Part shown: one piece after another, positions 5,820 to 12,544 of the stretch | Position numbering within the stretch: the first letter of the stretch is position 1 | How the letters are laid out: every line of letters begins with the position of its first letter | From: Clostridiales bacterium | Lineage (GTDB): Bacteria; Bacillota; Clostridia; Lachnospirales; JAITVM01 | Length of the DNA stretch: 13,797 nt | Direction of reading: 5' to 3' | Assembly (NCBI GenBank): GCA_031285815.1 | Contig: JAITVM010000105.1 | Coordinates: 1-13,797, forward strand | Made by a program: the position numbers and the translations under genes | Notes under the pieces: model-generated | Seen by the model: only the letters and a program-made list of their open reading frames with translations | Told to the model about the DNA's origin: nothing | The model's database searches: none

Positions 5820-8696
5820 CTAGCGTGGTATTTCCTCCATTACGTAAGCCTCTACTACATCGCCTAATTTAATATCATTATATTTATTAAAAAACAGGCC
5901 GCATTCATAACCTGTATTTACTTCCTTAACGTCATCTTTAAACCTCTTTAATGTATCAAGCGTACCTTCGTAAACAACAATATTGTCCCTTAAAATACGG
6001 ACTTTTGCGTTACGGCTGATTTTGCCGTCTGTCACATAAGACCCCGCTATATTGCCAATATTCGAAGCCTTGAAAATTTGGCGTACTTCTGCATGCCCAG
6101 TAACTTTTTCTTGGTAAATTGGGTCAAGCATACCTTTAATAGCCGCCTGTATATCTTCAATTGCCCCATAGATTACACGGTATAGCCTTACATCAACTTT
6201 TTCATCTTCAGCTATTTTTTTAGCAGAGTTATCCGGCCTTACATTAAAACCAATAATAACCGCATTTGATGCCGAAGCAAGCATAACGTCAGATTCTGTT
6301 ATTGCGCCTACGCCACCATGTATCGATTTAATCCTAACCTCGTCCGTTGATAGCCTTTCAAGGCTGGCTTTAACCGCTTCAACTGAACCTTGTACATCTG
6401 CCTTAACAACAATATTTAAATCTTTAACGTTACCCTGCTTGATTTGTGTAAACAGGTCATCTAAAGAAACCTTTTGGGTAGATTCTTTAAGCATGTCAAT
6501 CCTGCCTTTTTTGACAAAGCTTTCAGAGATTTGCCTTGCGTGTTTTTCAGAATTAGCAACATTAAGTAAATCACCCGCTAAAGGGACTTCTGAAAGGCCT
6601 AAAATTTCTACAGGTGTAGAAGGGCCTGCCTTTTTCACTTTTCTGCCTTTATCATCAACCATTGCCCTTACTTTGCCAAAGGCTGTCCCAATTACGACAG
6701 GGTCACCTATTTTAAGTGTCCCCTCCTGTACTAATACTGTTGCTACAGGTCCCCTACCTTTATCTAATAAAGCTTCGATTACTGTGCCTTTAGCTTTTTT
6801 ATTTGGGTTAGCTTTTAATTCTTTCATTTCTGACACAAGTATTATCATTTCCAATAAATTATCTATGCCTTGCTTGGTTTGTGCGGAAACAGGGACACAT
6901 ATAGTTTCGCCGCCCCAATCCTCTGCTACCAGCCCGTACTCAACCAATTCTTGTTTTACACGGTCCATATTCGCGCTAGGTTTGTCTATTTTGTTTATAG
7001 CTACAATAATATCAATCCCTGCAGCCTTTGCATGGTTAATTGCTTCTACAGTTTGCGGCATAACCCCATCGTCCGCCGCTACTACTAAAATAGCTATATC
7101 TGTAACCTGAGCACCGCGCATCCTCATAGCAGTAAAAGCCTCGTGGCCCGGCGTATCTAAAAATGTTATTGGCTTATCATCAATTGACACAGTATAAGCG
7201 CCAATATGCTGGGTTATCCCGCCTGCCTCAGAAGATGCAACTTTTGATTTACGGATGCTATCTAAAAGCGAAGTTTTACCATGGTCGACGTGGCCCATTA
7301 CTACAACTATTGGAGGCCGCTCTTTTTTGTCTTCTTCTTTATCCTCTTCGTGCCCAAACGCGCTTTCTAATATATCTATTTCTTCCTCAGGCTTCTCTTG
7401 TTCTACCAAATAGCCAAACTCAACAGCTATATTGCTAGCCGTTTCAAAATCAATTTCTTGGTTTAAACTATCCATAACCCCTTGCTTCAACAAAAATTTT
7501 ATGAGATGGTTAACCGGCTGGTTCATTTTTTCAGCAAATGCTTTCACTGTAATACTTTCAGCTATTTCAATTACTTTAATCTGCTCTGCTTCTTTTACCG
7601 GCGGCTTTTCTGCTACAGCTGCCCCTTTTGGTTGGTTCCTTTGGTTTTTATTTTTATAAAACCTTGTATTCTCTTTTTGTTCTAATTTATTTTTTTGTTC
7701 AAATTGGCTTTTATTCTCTTTATTAAAGTTTCTAGGCTCTTTTTTATTTTCAACTGGGGCTGCGGGTTTATGGTCCCTCTTATCTGAATTTAAAGATGGC
7801 CCCTTTTTAAAGTTGTTGCCCCTGTTGTCATTTTGCCTATATTGCCCTTGGTTCTGGCCGTCCGGCCTACCTGTATTGCTGCCCTGGGGCCTTGGCCTAT
7901 ATTGCCCTTGGTTCTGGCCGTCCGGCCTTCCTGTATTATTTCCCTGGGGCCTTGGCCTATATTGCCCTTGGTTCTGGCCTTCCGGTCTACCTGTACTAGT
8001 TCCCTGGGGCCTTTGCCTATATTGCCCTTGGTTCTGCCCCTCTGGCCTGCCTGTATTATTACCCTGCGGCCTTGGCCTATATTGGCCTTGGTTCTGGCCA
8101 TCTGGCCTAGTTGTGCCTTGCCCGTTTGTATTACGGTTCTGATAATCCGGCCTATTGGAATATTGCCCTTGGCCTTCACGCCTCGGCCTATACTGCCCTT
8201 GGTTTTGGCCATCTGGCCTAGCTGTATTGCTAGCCTGGGGCCTTGGCCTATATTGCCCTTGGCTGTCTTGCCGGTTAACATTTTGTGTTTGGTTAGTTTG
8301 CCCATTTACGGTTTGCCCTTGATTATCACGCCTAACCCTATTTTGGCTTTGATTATCATATTTATTCCTATTTTGATTATTGTTTTGATTATTATTTTGG
8401 CTATAACTTCTGTTTTTGTTTTGATCATTTATCTTTTGGACTTCTAGTTTGTTATCTTCTGGAGCCTCTTTTGTATTAGGTTGTTCTTGTTTATTCTCAT
8501 CTATCAAAGATTCACCAGCTTTCTTATTTTTAATGCCTACAGGGTTAAAATAATTAATGATTTTTGCCTTATCTTCATCTTCTACACCGGTCATATGGTT
8601 TTTCACACTTATACCGATTGTCTCAATCTTCTCAATTAATTCTTTATTACTTACATTCAATTGCTTTGCTAATTCATAAATTCGTATCTTCGACAA
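5820..8696 (-). CDS. infB: Translation initiation factor IF-2 with long repetitive linker
   Basis: IF-2 is the GTPase that brings fMet-tRNA to the 30S subunit and promotes subunit joining. The protein is about 958 residues. An N-terminal IF2_N domain (SKIRIYELAKQLNVSNKELI) is followed by a long Gln/Gly/Asn/Arg-rich disordered linker that includes a 20-residue tandem repeat (residues about 140-290). A second IF2_N-like domain lies near 370-430. The G domain follows, with GHVDHGKT (468-475), DTPGHE (from 514) and NKID near 567, then domains II-IV. The start is a TTG at 8696 (giving MSKIR..., the family N-terminus), with GAGAGGTG 7 nt upstream. An in-frame TTG at 8738, only 1 nt from the ylxQ stop, would add 14 family-unlike residues (MNRKQLTRKERCIL) and is less likely. 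The stop is TAG. Confidence 0.97.
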   Translation of the reverse strand: MSKIRIYELAKQLNVSNKELIEKIETIGISVKNHMTGVEDEDKAKIINYFNPVGIKNKKAGESLIDENKQEQPNTKEAPEDNKLEVQKINDQNKNRSYSQNNNQNNNQNRNKYDNQSQNRVRRDNQGQTVNGQTNQTQNVNRQDSQGQYRPRPQASNTARPDGQNQGQYRPRREGQGQYSNRPDYQNRNTNGQGTTRPDGQNQGQYRPRPQGNNTGRPEGQNQGQYRQRPQGTSTGRPEGQNQGQYRPRPQGNNTGRPDGQNQGQYRPRPQGSNTGRPDGQNQGQYRQNDNRGNNFKKGPSLNSDKRDHKPAAPVENKKEPRNFNKENKSQFEQKNKLEQKENTRFYKNKNQRNQPKGAAVAEKPPVKEAEQIKVIEIAESITVKAFAEKMNQPVNHLIKFLLKQGVMDSLNQEIDFETASNIAVEFGYLVEQEKPEEEIDILESAFGHEEDKEEDKKERPPIVVVMGHVDHGKTSLLDSIRKSKVASSEAGGITQHIGAYTVSIDDKPITFLDTPGHEAFTAMRMRGAQVTDIAILVVAADDGVMPQTVEAINHAKAAGIDIIVAINKIDKPSANMDRVKQELVEYGLVAEDWGGETICVPVSAQTKQGIDNLLEMIILVSEMKELKANPNKKAKGTVIEALLDKGRGPVATVLVQEGTLKIGDPVVIGTAFGKVRAMVDDKGRKVKKAGPSTPVEILGLSEVPLAGDLLNVANSEKHARQISESFVKKGRIDMLKESTQKVSLDDLFTQIKQGNVKDLNIVVKADVQGSVEAVKASLERLSTDEVRIKSIHGGVGAITESDVMLASASNAVIIGFNVRPDNSAKKIAEDEKVDVRLYRVIYGAIEDIQAAIKGMLDPIYQEKVTGHAEVRQIFKASNIGNIAGSYVTDGKISRNAKVRILRDNIVVYEGTLDTLKRFKDDVKEVNTGYECGLFFNKYNDIKLGDVVEAYVMEEIPR
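7836..8266 (-). repeat. 60-bp minisatellite inside infB (20-residue protein repeat)
   Basis: On the plus strand the word CCTATATTGCCCTTGGTTCT recurs almost exactly every 60 bp, at 7836, 7896, 7956, 8016 and 8076. It returns in two further copies at 8187 and 8247, after a diverged 111-bp stretch. The adjacent copies differ at only a few positions each. The encoded unit is approximately NQGQYRPRPQGNNTGRPDGQ, rich in Arg, Gln, Gly and Asn with one Tyr. Because 60 is a multiple of 3, copy-number changes keep infB in frame. Confidence 0.95.
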
Positions 8697-8739
8697 TAAA
8701 ATGCACCTCTCTTTCCTTGTTAATTGTTTTCTATTCAAT

Positions 8740-9054
8740 TTACTGTTCTTCTTCTACTTTTATTAAAGCCCGTATCTTATTTGCAAAATTATCATCTGTT
8801 ATAACTATAGTCGACCTATTTTCCTTCCCTATAGCAGCATTAAGCTCTACCCGCATACCATAAACAAAACAATCTATTTTATAAAAAAAACTTTTATTAA
8901 TAAATTTTTTTTTCGTATTGTCAGAAGCTTCTTCAGATATAATTACCAGCCTTGCCAGTTGAGCTTTAAGGGCATTTTCGCAAAGTGCCTCACCTGAAAC
9001 TAGTTTCCCTGCCTTTTGGCATAAGCTTAATAGCGACTTTAACCTTCTATCCAT
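8740..9054 (-). CDS. ylxQ: YlxQ, L7Ae-family RNA-binding protein
   Basis: A 104-residue protein of the L7Ae/L30e/S12e family, whose members bind kink-turn RNAs; YlxQ itself is a small, non-essential, ribosome-related protein. It starts MDRRLKSLLSLCQKAGKLVS and contains the characteristic LARLVIISEEASDNTKKK segment and a GKENRSTIVI stretch near the C-terminus. The ATG at 9054 overlaps the ylxR stop in the arrangement ATGGATAG (8-nt overlap), so translation is likely coupled to ylxR. It lies between ylxR and infB, the standard place for this gene. The exact RNA target in this organism cannot be read from the sequence. Confidence 0.9.
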   Translation of the reverse strand: MDRRLKSLLSLCQKAGKLVSGEALCENALKAQLARLVIISEEASDNTKKKFINKSFFYKIDCFVYGMRVELNAAIGKENRSTIVITDDNFANKIRALIKVEEEQ

Positions 9055-9316
9055 GTAATTTTTCCAATTCTAATTTAAACTTATCATATATTTCTTTTGG
9101 GACAGCCTGTTTAAAAGACCTCTCAAGCCCTTTCGATTTCTGGGCTTTTTGCAAACATTCTAAATTAGGGCAAATATAGGCTCCCCTGCCTGATTTTTTT
9201 CCAGTGAAATCTATGTCAAAATTCCCATCAATATCTTTAATAACCCTTACCATTTCTTTTTTTGCCTTCATCTCTTGGCACCCTGTACATTTTCTTAGCG
9301 GAATTTTCCTCGGCAT
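9047..9316 (-). CDS. ylxR: YlxR (DUF448 / RnpM-type) RNA-binding protein
   Basis: An 89-residue member of the DUF448 family. The Bacillus subtilis homologue has been described as a modulator of RNase P (RnpM). Visible family signatures are PLRKCTGC at the N-terminus and TGKKSGRGAYIC in the middle. Cys10, Cys13, Cys49 and Cys54 form a plausible four-cysteine metal site, a variant present in some but not all members. The ATG at 9316 is chosen because GGGGG lies 6 nt upstream. The ATG at 9322 would sit directly on that ribosome-binding site. The gene follows nusA after 14 nt and overlaps ylxQ by 8 nt. Confidence 0.93.
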   Translation of the reverse strand: MPRKIPLRKCTGCQEMKAKKEMVRVIKDIDGNFDIDFTGKKSGRGAYICPNLECLQKAQKSKGLERSFKQAVPKEIYDKFKLELEKLHG

Positions 9317-9330
9317 GAGCATCCCCCTTT

Positions 9331-10443
9331 TTATATGCTATTATCAACTTCCCCGTCGTTTGCGAAATCTAATATTTTATCCAGTTCATCAATAAAATTT
9401 GTAGTTTTCGCTTGGTTCTCACTTTTAATATCTATTTTCCAACCAGTAAGCTTAGCTGCCAGCCTGGCATTCTGCCCTTCTTTTCCAATAGCTAATGAAA
9501 GCTGGTGGTTTGGTACGACAATCTTAGCCGACTGCTCCTCTTTATTTAATTCAACTGCAACGACTTTACTTGGGCTAAGCGAAGCCATAATAAATTCTTC
9601 AGGCGATTCGCTATAATTAATAATATCTATCTTTTCACCCCGTAGCTCATTAACAATAGCATTTACGCGGTGGCCATTAGGGCCCACACATGCCCCAACA
9701 GCATCAACATGCGGATTTTTTGAATAAACCGCTATCTTAGTCCTGCTTCCGGCTTCCCTTGAAATAGATTTTATTTCAACAACGCCATCTTTCACCTCAG
9801 GCACTTCTAATTCAAACAGCCTTTTTACCAAATCCGGGTGCGTCCGTGAAACATTAACTTGAGGCCCCTTTGTCGTTTGCTTAACCTCTAAGACATAAAC
9901 CCTTATCCTATCGTTAATGTTATACTCTTCTTTCGGCGCTTGCTCAGACATAGGTAGAAGTGCTTCTATTTTACCAAGGCCAATAATAACATTTTTTCTG
10001 TCTTTCCTCTGAATTGTGCCAAAAACAATTTCTTTTTCTTTAGTGATATACTCCCCAAACAAAATATCGCGCTCAGCTTCGCGGACCTTCTGAACCACCA
10101 CCTGTTTAGCTGTCTGGGCGGCAATCCTGCCAAAATTGCGGGGGGTTACCACGATGTCAACTATGTCCCCTAAATCATACGTAGGCAGGATCCCCTGGGC
10201 CTCTTCCAAGCTAAGCTCTAAAAGCGGGTCCAACACTTCTTCAACAACTTCTTTTTGTGCAAACACTTGGACATTGCCAGAATCCCTGTCAATAATCACT
10301 TTAATATTCTGGCTGGTTCCAAAATTCTTTTTACAAGCCGAAACAAGCGACGTTTCAACAGCTTCTAAAATAATCTCTTTACTGATGCCTTTTTCCTTCT
10401 CCAATTGGTTTAGGGCATCAATAAATTCGGAATTATTGTGCAT
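9331..10443 (-). CDS. nusA: Transcription termination/antitermination protein NusA
   Basis: NusA binds RNA polymerase and nascent RNA and modulates pausing, termination and antitermination. The protein is 370 residues, the Firmicutes short form without the C-terminal acidic repeats of proteobacteria. Domains in order are an N-terminal RNAP-binding domain (from MHNNSEFIDALNQLEKEKGI), an S1 domain around residues 135-200, and two KH domains. KH1 has the GPNG loop near residue 253 and KH2 the GKEG loop near residue 320. A short acidic tail of about 30 residues follows. The ATG at 10443 has GGAGG about 10 nt upstream. It follows rimP after 43 nt and precedes ylxR by 14 nt. NusA can control its own operon in other bacteria, and the leader of this operon is structured (see 11040-11065). 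Confidence 0.97.
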   Translation of the reverse strand: MHNNSEFIDALNQLEKEKGISKEIILEAVETSLVSACKKNFGTSQNIKVIIDRDSGNVQVFAQKEVVEEVLDPLLELSLEEAQGILPTYDLGDIVDIVVTPRNFGRIAAQTAKQVVVQKVREAERDILFGEYITKEKEIVFGTIQRKDRKNVIIGLGKIEALLPMSEQAPKEEYNINDRIRVYVLEVKQTTKGPQVNVSRTHPDLVKRLFELEVPEVKDGVVEIKSISREAGSRTKIAVYSKNPHVDAVGACVGPNGHRVNAIVNELRGEKIDIINYSESPEEFIMASLSPSKVVAVELNKEEQSAKIVVPNHQLSLAIGKEGQNARLAAKLTGWKIDIKSENQAKTTNFIDELDKILDFANDGEVDNSI

Positions 10444-10486
10444 TTCTAATTATCCTCCATACCTTTCCAATAATCGTTAATGTTAC

Positions 10487-10957
10487 TTAAAAAACCACCG
10501 CAAGCCTACAAGAAGCCACATTCTTTTTATCAAATTCTAGTATTCCCTCACCATCTTTAATAAAAATAATGCCGTCTTTTAAACCCGCCAGTTCACCGGT
10601 AAAACTTTTCTGCTTATTTATGGGCTTATAAAGCTTTATATCAACAACACTACCAGTATACTCAGCGAAATCAGAATCTTTTTTAAGTAGCCTATCTATA
10701 CCCGGAGATGAAACTTCCAAAATATAAGCGTGTTCAATTGGGTCTTTTTCATCTAGAAATTTGCTTACATACCTTGTTACGGATTCACAATCACTAATAG
10801 AAATTACTTTGCTTTTATCAATATTATCAATATAAATCCTTAAATACCAATTAGGGCCTTCCTTAACATATTCTATATCATACAGCTTTAACCCGTTTTC
10901 GCTAAGGAGCCCCAGTATGTTTTTTTCTACTAACTCTAATACTTGTTTACTATTCAT
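10487..10957 (-). CDS. rimP: Ribosome maturation factor RimP
   Basis: RimP is required for assembly of the 30S subunit. The protein is 156 residues, the normal size. The N-terminal alpha/beta domain contains LYDIEYVKEGPNWYLRIYID, and the region around SDCESVTRYVSKFLDEKDPI leads into ILEVSSPGIDRLLKK, both strongly conserved. The C-terminal Sm-like (LSm) barrel ends in RLAVVF. I start at the ATG at 10957 (MNSKQVLELVEK) because GTGGGG lies 9 nt upstream. The in-frame ATG at 10966 falls directly after this G-run, and a GTG at 10972 precedes it; both are too close to or upstream of the site. It is the first gene of the nusA-infB operon, with its own promoter about 125 nt upstream. Confidence 0.95.
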   Translation of the reverse strand: MNSKQVLELVEKNILGLLSENGLKLYDIEYVKEGPNWYLRIYIDNIDKSKVISISDCESVTRYVSKFLDEKDPIEHAYILEVSSPGIDRLLKKDSDFAEYTGSVVDIKLYKPINKQKSFTGELAGLKDGIIFIKDGEGILEFDKKNVASCRLAVVF

Positions 10958-11039
10958 AATACTCATCCCCACATTATTTCATGTATAGCTGGCAACTTTT
11001 ATTCAGGCTACCCCAATAAAAAAGGTTCCAAACAATAGA

Positions 11040-11065
11040 TAAGAGTGGGCGTAAACCCACTCTTA
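11040..11065 (-). promoter_or_regulatory. Stable hairpin in the leader of the rimP-nusA operon
   Basis: A perfect 10-bp stem, TAAGAGTGGG/CCCACTCTTA, closes a 6-nt loop. A U·G pair at the base of that loop could leave a UUAC tetraloop. On the minus strand the hairpin begins about 11 nt after the predicted start site. The following bases (TCTATTGTTT) are only loosely U-rich, so it is a poor intrinsic terminator. It could be a 5' stabilising hairpin, an attenuator or protein-binding site, or a weak terminator for transcripts from upstream. Confidence 0.65.
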
Positions 11066-11082
11066 ATTAAGTAATTTTATTT

Positions 11083-11111
11083 ATAATAACACTGAAAAAC
11101 TATTATTTCAA
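11083..11111 (-). promoter_or_regulatory. Strong sigma-A promoter of the rimP-nusA-infB operon
   Basis: The -35 TTGAAA (11106-11111) and the -10 TATTAT (11083-11088) are 17 bp apart on the minus strand, and the TG at 11090-11091 makes an extended -10. Each hexamer has five of six consensus bases. Transcription would start near 11076, giving a leader of about 120 nt before rimP. Confidence 0.75.
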
Positions 11112-11155
11112 GTGTTTAAAAGAAAACTCAGCAAAATTTTTTATTTAAGCCACTA

Positions 11156-11338
11156 TTAAATCAAAAAATCTACTGCAGGGTCAATCGAATTTGAAGCATC
11201 CATTCCGCAATTCCTCGAAGAAAAATAAACGCACACCCTACAATTAGGGGCTGTGCTTCTACTTTGGTATTTTGTAAATATGTCATTCTCAAGAGATTTA
11301 AAATTACTGCATGCTTTATTTTTATTGTATCCGCTCAT
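11156..11338 (-). CDS. Unrecognised 60-residue cysteine-containing protein
   Basis: I cannot assign this protein to a family. It looks real: GGAGG lies 9 nt before the ATG at 11338, and the frame ends with tandem stops TAA TAG. An ATG at 11344 is too close to the same site. The protein is soluble-looking, with no signal peptide or membrane segment. It has four cysteines, Cys10, Cys33, Cys36 and Cys44, giving C-x22-C-x2-C-x7-C with the core CRVCVYFSSRNC. This could be a small zinc- or iron-sulfur-binding knuckle. The N-terminal part is polar and Lys/Asn-rich, and the C-terminus is mildly acidic (DPAVDFLI). It sits 93 nt after rpoD and about 200 nt before rimP. It is either the tail of the dnaG-rpoD unit or driven by a weak local promoter. 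Confidence 0.7.
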   Translation of the reverse strand: MSGYNKNKACSNFKSLENDIFTKYQSRSTAPNCRVCVYFSSRNCGMDASNSIDPAVDFLI

Positions 11339-11368
11339 GGCCATTAACCTCCAAAAATAAATAAATTC

Positions 11369-11398
11369 TTTATACAGTTATCTTTGACCTATATACAA
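11369..11398 (-). promoter_or_regulatory. Possible weak promoter of the small Cys protein
   Basis: On the minus strand a -10-like TATAAA (11369-11374) lies 18 bp after TTGTAT (11393-11398), which matches the -35 consensus at only three positions. A start near 11362 would leave a leader of about 24 nt before the gene at 11338. I see no terminator after rpoD, so co-transcription with rpoD is equally possible. Confidence 0.3.
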
Positions 11399-11431
11399 AA
11401 AATATACAATATATTTTGGAAGGTTTAATTT

Positions 11432-12511
11432 TTATTCTAAATAATCTTTCAATTTTTTAGACCTGCTGGGATGGCGTAACTTTCTTAGCGCTTTCGCTTC
11501 TATTTGCCTAATGCGCTCACGTGTGACATTAAATTCTTTCCCTACTTCTTCAAGTGTCCTTGCGCGGCCATCGTCAAGCCCAAACCTTAACCGCAGTACT
11601 TTTTCTTCCCTATCTGTCAATGTATCCAAAACCTCCATAAGCTGTTCTTTTAATAAAGTAAAAGCTGCAGCTTCTGCTGGGGCCGGTATATCATCGTCCG
11701 GTATAAAATCCCCAAGGTGGCTATCCTCTTCTTCACCTATTGGCGTCTCTAATGACACAGGTTCCTGGGCAATCTTCATAATTTCCCTAACCTTTTCAAC
11801 CGGCATCTGCATTTCCTTAGCTAATTCCTCCGGAGCAGGCGCACGCCCCAATTCTTGCAATAATTGCCTTTCAACACGCATTAATTTATTTATGGTTTCT
11901 ACCATATGCACAGGTATACGTATTGTCCTAGCCTGGTCAGCAATAGCTCGGGTTATTGCCTGCCTAATCCACCAGGTAGCATACGTGCTAAATTTAAACC
12001 CTTTTCTAAAATCAAATTTTTCAACAGCCTTAATAAGCCCTAAATTTCCTTCTTGTATAAGGTCTAGGAACAGCATACCCCTTCCGACATATCTTTTAGC
12101 AATACTGACAACAAGCCTTAAGTTTGCTTCAGATAAACGCTTCTTAGCTACCTCGTCGCCCTGCTCCATCCTCCTGGCCAATTCAATTTCTTCTTCAGCA
12201 CTTAAAAGCGGGACTTTCCCAATCTCTTTTAAATACATCCTTACATGGTCATCAATGTTAATACTTGAATCCACAGTGATATTAAGGTCAATCACTTTGT
12301 CTATGTCATCCTCAATAACAGCAGAGCCTAATATATCAATGCCTTGTTTCTCTATATAATCATATATTTTATCTATTTGCTCTGGATCAAGCTCCAAATC
12401 AGCCAAAAATTCGGCTATCTCTTTATAGTCAAGCACTGATTTTTTCTTTTTTCCGTATGCAATTAACTCTTTAACTCTGTTAGCCACCAAGCTATCGTCT
12501 AGGGATTTCAA
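11432..12511 (-). CDS. rpoD: RNA polymerase primary sigma factor (sigma-A)
   Basis: The housekeeping sigma factor. The protein is 359 residues, the compact Firmicutes form without the large non-conserved insert of E. coli sigma-70. A shortened region 1.1 covers about the first 75 residues. Region 1.2 begins at VRMYLKEIGKVPLLSAEEEI. Regions 2.1-2.4 run from NLRLVVSIAKRYVGRGM through FSTYATWWIRQAITRAI (core binding and -10 recognition). Region 3 follows with RIPVHMVETINKL and region 4.2 with LEEVGKEFNVTRERIRQIE (the -35-binding helix-turn-helix). The start is a TTG at 12511 with GGAAGG about 6 nt upstream; no early in-frame ATG competes. It follows dnaG after 33 nt, the classical primase-sigma pairing. 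Confidence 0.97.
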   Translation of the reverse strand: MKSLDDSLVANRVKELIAYGKKKKSVLDYKEIAEFLADLELDPEQIDKIYDYIEKQGIDILGSAVIEDDIDKVIDLNITVDSSINIDDHVRMYLKEIGKVPLLSAEEEIELARRMEQGDEVAKKRLSEANLRLVVSIAKRYVGRGMLFLDLIQEGNLGLIKAVEKFDFRKGFKFSTYATWWIRQAITRAIADQARTIRIPVHMVETINKLMRVERQLLQELGRAPAPEELAKEMQMPVEKVREIMKIAQEPVSLETPIGEEEDSHLGDFIPDDDIPAPAEAAAFTLLKEQLMEVLDTLTDREEKVLRLRFGLDDGRARTLEEVGKEFNVTRERIRQIEAKALRKLRHPSRSKKLKDYLE

Positions 12512-12544
12512 GACAACCCTTCCTTTCCTGTGTTGTTTACTATT

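Noticed and set aside
7836..8266. CRISPR-like regular repeats
   Set aside because: The units are contiguous 60-bp tandem copies without unique spacers, and they encode an in-frame protein repeat.
7813..8447. Long open frames on the plus strand and in a second minus frame across the infB repeat (for example plus 7833-8447 and minus 7790-8305)
   Set aside because: The 60-bp unit is a multiple of three and lacks stop codons in several frames, so all copies stay open together. The products are repetitive and family-less and have no ribosome-binding sites. IF-2 in its own frame explains the region.
11384..11412. Plus-strand promoter-like TTGACC followed by an AT-rich -10-like region
   Set aside because: The best -10 hexamers are poor at 16-18 bp spacing, and no plus-strand gene follows. 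An antisense RNA into rpoD cannot be excluded but is unsupported.
11511..12359. 282-codon plus-strand frame opposite rpoD
   Set aside because: It is antisense to a strongly conserved sigma factor, has a serine-rich, family-less translation, and shows no promoter or ribosome-binding site. It is a shadow of codon bias.
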